A stretch of DNA of 64,000 nucleotides, taken from NCBI GenBank assembly GCA_030549175.1, contig JAUKUA010000007.1, positions 3,596,001 through 3,660,000 on the forward strand. Direction: 5' to 3'. The notes under the pieces were generated by a model. The model saw only the letters and a list, made by a program, of their open reading frames with translations. It was not told the origin of the DNA and made no database searches. Below, piece after piece: positions 56,616-64,000 of the stretch. The number at the start of each line of letters is the position of its first letter. Positions within the stretch are counted from its first letter, which is position 1. This stretch comes from Lasiosphaeris hirsuta (taxonomy: Eukaryota > Ascomycota > Sordariomycetes > Sordariales > Lasiosphaeriaceae). A program made the translations under genes and the position numbers.

Positions 56616-59600
56616 GTATGTGATTCCTCGAGAGGGAAGGGCCTGGGGCTGATATTGGTATAGTTCGGCGTGTCGGCCACAGATGTGCTACTCCTTGTAA
56701 GTGGCGACTGATGGAGGGCAGCAGGGGAGTGTGGCTTTTGTTGGGGAGGAGGGGGTCGGCATTACCATGACTTATGGCTGTTGAGCTGAGTTGCTTGAGG
56801 CATGATGTGTAAGGCATTATTAGTATGGGAAGAGTTTGGACTGTGCAGACTGTAAGAAATAGTCAAGGGCAATGTGTTTAACTTGAAGAGTGAATAAGGG
56901 GCTTGTTTTGGCATTGCTGAGTGGATAAGCAAATACCGTGGAATGGCATTTTATAACCCGTGCGAAAGCTGCATTAGGCTTGCAATATGAGGCCATATTC
57001 TCCTGTTCTCAATATATCATGACATGATATAGGCATCCCTTGCTTGTTCTAGCAGTAACCACATCGAAACCATGGGTAGAATGGACGTTAGTTACGAATG
57101 CCTTGAGGCAAAGCGTCATCAGTAACCACCTTCATAACTTGTTTGACGGGCGCACCGCCATTAGCCGGTCTCGACGCTGCCGTTTCTCACCAACGCCTCC
57201 AAGAACCTATGAACTAATATCCGTTTGTGCAGAAAGGCTGCCTCTCAGAATAGGCGTGAGCATGGCGACTAGAGGGTCCAGTCTCGTAGAACAATGCCCA
57301 TGTCAGGAATAAAACTTAATTAATTAATTAAAATATTATCTGATAAGTCAGGGGGTGCCCAAAATCGCAGAATACTACCCAAGCAGCCCCATCCTCCGTC
57401 ATATATTGTGCCAGCGTCCTAAATCCATCACCGAGAGCCTCAAGAGTAGCAAATGCGGGCAATTTGAGGGGTCGCCGGGCACTGCAAAATAGCCAAGCTG
57501 TTAGGAAGGCAGTTGCTAGAGGTAAATTTTTCCAAGGCAACGTACCTGCATGCTGCACATAATTCGGTCCTTTATTGGGTACTAGAAAGTGGGACAGAAA
57601 GTGCAACTTCATTGGCATGACGCCCTCGGTGACCGCAAATGAGTTGGTTGCAATGCAGCGGAAATCCAGCAGCCGACCATCCTGCTATCTTCCCGTTTTT
57701 TTGAAGATCATGGAGCCGGACGTGCAGGCGTCGTCTGTGTGTTGATGTGCTCGGCCATCGAGGTTAGTCCGTGTGTCAGCACGTCTGTGTGTCAATTCGT
57801 CCGTGTGTCAGCACGTCCGTGTGTCAATACGTCTGTGTGTGTCGATATCTGCGTACACAGTGCTGTACGTAGCTAGGGCATGTATGCACAGGGCTGTACT
57901 TGGACCAGGGACAGCCGGCGGGAGGGAGGTGCGAGCATGGTAGGCTGGCACGGCTGGGGTCGAGCAGTAGAATGTGGTCTCCTTCGGAGGTGCGGTCACC
58001 GAGCCCCAGGAGACATCCAGGAGGGCACCCCCTGCAAACACTTGGCGGCTCGACACCTCGCATCTGAAATGGTGGATGTGTTGGACGTTGTGAGATTCAA
58101 TGAGTCTTGCTCTCCTTGGTCGTCCAATCACTGCCGCCTAGGGATCCCCAGCTCATGCTGACAAGCCCGGCGAGCATGGAATTGAAGAGGCGTGTCGAAC
58201 ACGAGATGTCGGCAGGAGGTCAAAGCGGGGGGGTTCACCCCCGACGAGGCGCCCAGGTTGGATCAGGGTGGCTTCCCAAGGCTTCCCAGGGCTTCCCTGG
58301 GAATGTCATGGCTGCCGGTGGCTGCCAGGGCTAGGGGTTCTGAGAAAGAGCTGCGGTTGGCGGTTGGCACAGCGGTGGTCCCGCAAAGTTGGAATCCGCG
58401 ATCTCACAACGCCGCAAGGGCGATCTCTGGGAGGGGCGTGTCCTGAGCGGACTTTTTTGAACCGTCAATGAGAAGCTGCTGAGATCAAACATGAAACACG
58501 GCTGACTTATCACCTGGCCCGACAGTGCATTCACTGCATTCACCGACGCGGCCGTATCTGCACGCCGCTTGTCAAGAAGTTGCCCGCTGCCATTGGCAAG
58601 TATGTATGCGAGGAGCTTGTTGACGGACTCATGTGCATGCCGTGTTTGATGAGGCGGACAAGCTGCTTGCGATTGGGCTCACTGCATGCAGGCAAGCTGA
58701 CGACAATATCCTAGACAGTTGTAGGGCCAGTTGAGAAAGTTGCCATGTTACCTAAACCAAATCAGGAAATAGAAATCATCGAAACATCCCCAAGCCCTGC
58801 TGGGCACAGGCCGAGATCTCAGTCGGCACTACCGGACAAGGGTTGATGAAGGCTTGATTGCTTTGGTGGGTGAGCGACAAGCATCAGCTGCCGTTTGGCA
58901 CGAAACGCGGAAACGAGAGCTCGAAACAAATGCGGCAGGTTACGCCAGGTGCAGAGATGAAGAGTCGGGAATGGCCTTGCTGATCAGCTCCGAATCATCT
59001 CCCCTGCAGAACACGTCCGATTTGAATGGGAGAGTCGAGGTGATCCTTCGGCCTGGGCTGCCCCAAGCAGCCGACTCGAGGAGGAGTAGTAAAGCTCTGA
59101 CGGCCTTTGGGATGGTGCCGGAACAGCGCGTCAAAGCTGTCGACTGAGCTCGAGCAAGCCAAGCACTTGGTCGCTCGCTCACTCGCTCGGCTAGCCAATG
59201 ACGCATATGCCAAAACAGAGGGCAGCGACATGCCCGTGGGCGATGGCGTGGCGAGGTCTTTTTTTTAAGCGCCCGGAAGGCTACCTGCTGTCTTCCAACC
59301 AGGCGAAACCGATCAGGCTGAGGGCAGCCAAGCCACAGGAGTTCCTGGCATCCTGGTCCCCTCTGCTTTCTGCAATTTCTTGTGAAAATTTTTGCGACAC
59401 GGAGAGGGACGTTACGGCCTTGGGGGATGATGCGGTCAAGATGCGGCACAGCGGGCCTAAAATGGGCCGCACCGTCATGGCGGATTGCTCGTAATTTCGC
59501 CGTGGGAGGCAAATGGGTGTTGTGTCGCGTGTGGTGAGCGGTCAGAAGCAGTCCCGTTTTCCGCAAAAAGACTGCAAAAGAACAGGCTGCCACCGTTGTG

Positions 59601-62001
59601 GCCCAGTGGGGGGTGTGGCCGAGCAGTGGACAGTGAACATGGCCGCTTGTCTCAGTTTCTCTCTGGACTTTTTGGATGGCCTGGGGGAGGAGAGAGGAGG
59701 GGAAAGGTCTAGACTCGCCGCCCCTGGTCCATGCCGGCCCGGGTCCTGATAGGCTACTCAAACTGAGACCCTGATGTGCTGCTGCGCAGCAGTGGCAGGA
59801 CCGGCTTGTAATGACATCACTCCCGTCGCACCTGCGCTCCGCTGGTTCATGAAACGATGCTTTCTTCAACCTGTGCAATGCATTTCTGTCAGTGACGCAG
59901 CCGGACCTCGCTCTATCGACTCGGCACCCTCGAAAATGCCTCAAGCTTTGTTGGCTTGTAGCATGGATGTTACCGTCTCACACAAGGAGAGCAATTGGTG
60001 TGCTGCTGGAGATTGTGCTTCCCTGGCTTGCGGTGCGCGCCCTTGCACGCCGTGCACGCCCCTGCCCGTCCTCGTCTTTCGCACAACACATGCACGCAGC
60101 ACAACCAACCCGCCTCCACGGTGGCTGACCGACCTACAAGGCCAAACGGCTCGGCACCTATGCCCCAGCAACTCAAGGCTCCGGAAAATCGGTATCGCAA
60201 GTATCAATGAATTAAGAATGGATGCCCCAGTGCCCCAATGGCAAAGCTTACCCACGCAGATCCAATCGTAACGGCTTACTTTTCATCGTGATGCCGAGCC
60301 CGTTGCCGTATCCGGAGAGTTTCGCTTCTCCTGAAGGCAGACATCGCACATCCTGCTTTCTTTCGCCTCTGGGTTCATTGTCTCGCCGGCTTGGCCAGCG
60401 ACAGAGTCCCACCTTTTGGCTGTCACCAGATGAGGTGTCCTGGGCTGCGAGGCCAAAACGCGGCGCGCCGCGACCTGGGGATGATGCAGACTGACGTCTG
60501 TCTATAGCCTGGGGTGGCAGAAATCGTACCATTTTTTTCGCGCGCTGTTCGACGGCAGCAGGAAGTTGAGCCGGCCTTGGCTGGTCAGAAGACGACTACC
60601 GGTTTCCCCCCCTCGGTCCACCCCCCCCCCCCCCCCCTCCCCAAAGCTTCACCTCTCCTTTCCGTCTCCAAACTCTGCGACCAGCTTGAGCTGGCTGCTG
60701 CCCAATGGAAAAACGCAGCTGGAAAGCCACAATGCGCTAAACTACGCAATGCGCGTGGTTAACAAGGTTGCGATGGGAGCAAGCACGCCCCCCATGCCCG
60801 CTTGCGATGCCGTCGCCTTTGGCGCGGGGGTGGTAAGTGATCGAGCGTTTCGTCGAGTGAGGCAGTCAATGGTCCTGCGCGGGCAGGCACACGGGGACGG
60901 GTCTAGGGTCTTTTTTTAGCGTATTTACTTGCACCCAATCAAAGCCCACTCTGCTGGCTGAGGGCCATTCTCCAGGTTTCCCATGTCAGGTTGCCAGGAT
61001 TCAGCAGAGTCGCAAACCACAAGATGCGAATCCGGACCACAAATCATGCCTGTGAGCACGCCAACCGCCACATTGGGCCTGCCCTATAATCCGAACGGTA
61101 CCTAAATCTACACGTCAAACTAGCCAGCCCATCCCGAGTCCCATCACGCCCCACTGCTCTACGTTGCCTGCCCACCCATGACCATACTGGCTGGAACCCG
61201 CTCCCAACTGGCAGCGTGGAGCTTTGTTACACAAGAGCAACACCCACCAGACGAGGCCAAGGTCAAATATCTCCATGTCTTCCCTCCCCTCTTTTCTGGC
61301 TATCCGCCCCCCTCTCCTCTCCCATGTCATCTTGATAATCTGAGGATTCTGTGTCGCCTCCACCCAGCCTTGCACCACCTTTCCAACCGTCGCAGCGCGC
61401 AGTTCAAGCAATCCGTTCCTCCAAACACAGTACAACCGAGGGCACAACCACTTTGGTAGCCGTTACTCTCCGATAAAAGAGACACAATCGCCGCCGCTCA
61501 GGCACAAACCCTGTACCCTCACACTACCTGACGCTTGCCAACACACGCCCGCCGGTATTTCCTCCGAGTCGAGTTACATAAGTCTGCCGAACCGGACCAT
61601 CATCACGCTCTGTCTCAGACTGTCGGCCCCTCGTGTACTGTGCAACGTGCGGTAATACACCCATTCCCCTGGAACTTACAACAATTCTCAAACCTCGGCC
61701 GCTTGTATACTTATTTATCGCCGCGGCGATTTTTCACTCACTGCGCCCCATTGTTACATTTCCCTCCCCATTGGTGAATTGACTGGCCGAAAGGCGTCAA
61801 GTAAGTTCTGACTGTTCTTTTTTAGTATTTTCCAGATGTTCGTCCAATATTGGCAGGCGACACCATCCTCCAATAAATGGATTTGTCCTAAATCCCTTAG
61901 ACTCTCGACCAATAGATATTGGTTTTCAGTGTCATGCCCCTCTATCTGGCCAACCAGATCCCGGCCTCATGTCAGATTACTGACCAGTCATAGCTACAGT
62001 A
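56616..62001. other. Long gene-free stretch
   Basis: About 5.4 kb without a supported gene. It holds a five-unit 16-nt tandem repeat (57767-57846), a small tandem run of ggcttccc-type units near 58270-58300, and a C17 run at 60621-60637. Around 57340-57620 on the minus strand there is an intron-like structure (donor GTACGT, branch CCTAACA, acceptor TTTGCAG) joining short frames, but the resulting peptide (about 47 residues) is not recognisable. The longest frame (58940-59944 minus) has no domain and looks like chance. The right end would carry the promoter and leader of the possible small gene at 62 kb. Confidence 0.4.
57767..57846. repeat. 16-nt tandem repeat, five units
   Basis: Units of the form gtccgtgtgtcagcac / gtctgtgtgtcaattc at 57767, 57783, 57799, 57815 and 57831; the last is degenerate. 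Units 1 and 3 are identical, and 2 and 4 are near matches, hinting at a 32-nt higher-order unit. Confidence 0.85.
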
Positions 62002-62547
62002 ATGCAAGACCAACACCCACAGAGGAGCGCCCACCCGATCGACGCCATGGCTGCTGGCGAGAAGGGGGGCCACGGGCTTGATGGCGAGCAGCAAGCCAAT
62101 GCGCCCGACCATTCTCACGTGGCAATCGACAGGGCCTACTCTCTCCGCCGGTTCCTGGGCCTCCTGGAAGCGTCTGCCTTTGCGGTTGGTGCAACTGCTG
62201 CACTGGAGGGGGGGCTTTCTGGTGCGACTGGCTGCGGTGGTGGTAGTGGTGCTGTCGCTGCCGATACTGCCGCTGGCGTTGTAGCTGCTCAATTGCAGAA
62301 GTTGCGTAAGGCGCAGAGGGGGGACCTACTCGCAATGCTGTGCCAGCGTCCGCAAAACGCGAGCACGATGGCTGTCGCACAGGTCGTGTGTCCCACCTGC
62401 GGCGGGCCAGTCCCAGTCCCTGTTCCTGTTGCGACGGCCCCCTTGGCTGCTGCCAGGGCTCGTTCCCGGGCACGAATGCGGGCGAAGCGATTGCGAATGG
62501 GGCGAATCTTGAGGGACTTGGAAAAAACCCTGCCTGTCCTCAAGTGA
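62002..62547 (+). CDS. Possible small hypothetical protein with a CxxC motif
   Basis: Single open frame of 181 residues. Support is modest: a likely 5'-UTR intron lies just before it (donor GTAAGT at about 61800, acceptor GCTACAG ending 61998), and the C-terminus has structured-looking features. The middle is Ala/Gly-rich. VVCPTCGGPVPVPV near residues 128-141 has one CxxC pair, too little for a zinc finger alone. The end is strongly basic (ARARSRARMRAKRLRMGRILRDLEK), which could bind nucleic acid or act as a nuclear signal. No family is recognised; a chance frame in GC-rich sequence remains possible. Confidence 0.35.
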   Translation: MQDQHPQRSAHPIDAMAAGEKGGHGLDGEQQANAPDHSHVAIDRAYSLRRFLGLLEASAFAVGATAALEGGLSGATGCGGGSGAVAADTAAGVVAAQLQKLRKAQRGDLLAMLCQRPQNASTMAVAQVVCPTCGGPVPVPVPVATAPLAAARARSRARMRAKRLRMGRILRDLEKTLPVLK

Positions 62548-64000
62548 GATTTGTATCTCATGGCATTGGGAAGGTGGGGGAGGGACGGTCTCTGATCTGT
62601 GGCACTGGAGGCGTCGTCAGCGGACATTAGAATTTGTTGCTTCTGTCTTTTGGCTTTGGCCTGCAACAAATCATTTGAGGGGACAGAAGGGTGGTGGACG
62701 CCGTGTGTGCCTGCCGACCTATCTTAGGCTCCAGCCTCTACGGAGAGTAGCGTTGGCGTGTTTTATGCATTACCAGGTGACGGGAAGCCTCACCGTTCCA
62801 GGGCGGATTCTTTTTTTCCCTCGATTTCTTTACCCCCGCCGCGGCCGATAGTCATGCGCTCGGACCAAACGTCATGATAGAGCAATGAGTCCAAAGTTTC
62901 ATGTTTTTGACGATTGAATCCAGCCTCCGACCCAATTACCCCTAGTCATCCTGCTCATGTTTGCGCCGTGGATTGGAATTGATGGGCGCGCGATCTGGTC
63001 CCCGCGTCCAGGAACCTGGCGCCAACTGGGCAAGCACCGTCTGCTTCTTGGCACTAGGCTAGCCTTGTGGGCGGCACTGCATTGTCTGTGCACCGTTCCG
63101 GAGATAAAAATAGCGACAAATTTCTTCTCCACAAGCTTAGCTGGGGGTTAGGGTTCTCGGTTGTACCCGCCGCCAGTCCCCCGTTTCTTCGGGATCGTCG
63201 CGGTACGGTACATAAAGACGAGGGAGACTGTTCAACATCGGTGGCGACTCTTCGAGATGGCCCCGCGCAAATTTGCCAATGCACTAGAGTGACACAGTCG
63301 GGCAGCCAGCATGTGGCTCCACCGCTATCCAGTGTACGGTTACACAACTAACTGAGCTTCAGGTGGTTCGCAGTTACAGTGGGCCCTTCGGACCTGCGCT
63401 GCGCACAGCAGCTGGCCCGTCTAACAAGGGACAATTGGGGGGGGGGAGGGAAGGCGCTGCACGCGACTCTTCCTTCAGTTCCTTGGCCTGGGTCTCACAG
63501 GCCCTGAACAAGCAACGGCCGGACGTTTTTGCCTCGGATTCTTCTTCGTTACCCCGTTTGCCTCAATCGCGCGCGACGTCGTCTGAGCTTCCCGTTGGCA
63601 GGCTCCGTTAACTGCCCGCTCCACTGACTGACATCTGCCTGGAACAGCGCGGCAGAGCATGGGCATGCCGATGCAGCAGCGCACAGCCGCCATCATGTGT
63701 TTTTCCATGTGGATTGCCGACCGCCTTTGTGGTGTCCAGCATAGCTTTCAGGAAATGAGGTCGTCGAGTTATCAGGCTTGGCTCCCTGGCTCAGCTCCCC
63801 AATCGACGACTGCGCATGTTTCAACGGCTGGGCGATGGGTAAATGGGTGGGCAATTGGTGTCGTGATACCCAGCTTTGCTGGCATCGGCGACGAGGAGAG
63901 AACCAATCACGACAGGGCTTCGCCGCTGAAGAGGGGAGGGGATTCATCGGAACACCGGAACACCGGAAGGTTCCAACCTTTGGAAAGGCCTGAGGACGGT
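62548..64000. other. Right-end stretch, no gene seen
   Basis: No frame to the right edge has a recognisable domain. The sequence may be the 3' flank of the possible gene at 62 kb and the regulatory region of a gene beyond the window. Confidence 0.4.

Noticed and set aside
57340..57620. Spliced small gene on the minus strand
   Set aside because: Intron-like signals are present, but the spliced frame gives only about 47 unrecognisable residues before a stop.
58940..59944. 334-residue minus-strand open frame
   Set aside because: No recognisable domain, many His/Arg/Cys residues typical of chance frames in GC-rich DNA, and no splice or start context.

Overview
This window is nuclear DNA of a filamentous ascomycete (Pezizomycotina, most likely Sordariomycetes; I cannot name the genus). 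The reasons are short (about 50-110 nt) GT-AG introns with CTAAC/CTGAC-type branch sites, GC-rich third codon positions, long low-complexity regulatory proteins, and recognisable orthologues of fungal housekeeping genes. Gene models below were built by reading both strands and joining exons where splice signals and reading phase agree.

Layout. 1-26.5 kb is a conserved block: the 5' part of an ataxin-2/Pbp1 orthologue (-), a TetX-like FAD monooxygenase (-), a small GPI-anchored Ser/Thr-rich wall protein (-), the polarity factor Bud6/AIP3 (+), a serine beta-lactamase-fold hydrolase (+), a 2325-residue SANT co-repressor of the Snt1/NCoR type (-), deoxyhypusine synthase (+) and HMG-CoA lyase (-). 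From 26.5 to 32.9 kb the sequence is AT-rich and gene-poor. It holds a broken Tc1/mariner-type element with perfect 26-bp inverted repeats and a decayed unrecognised gene.

From 33 to 51 kb lies an accessory region. It opens with a divergent pair: a four-helix (HeLo/MLKL-like) domain fused to a pseudokinase (-), and an intact Ser/Thr kinase with a long tail (+). Next is the ruin of a sugar-utilisation cluster: GH3 glycosidase (-), GH31 alpha-xylosidase (+) and an MFS sugar transporter (+), all broken by deletions, frameshifts and stops. Three genes of one fungal C2H2-like zinc-finger family follow.

From 51.8 kb the conserved genome returns with a 114-residue single-PAH-domain protein, a tRNA-Trp and the 60S biogenesis factor Sda1. 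The last 9 kb is nearly gene-free: tandem repeats, a degenerate tRNA-like sequence, and one possible small gene near 62 kb.

The item that best fits a new system is the HeLo-like/pseudokinase gene paired head-to-head with an active kinase. It has the layout of an MLKL executor beside a RIPK-like activator, next to a transposon-rich region.
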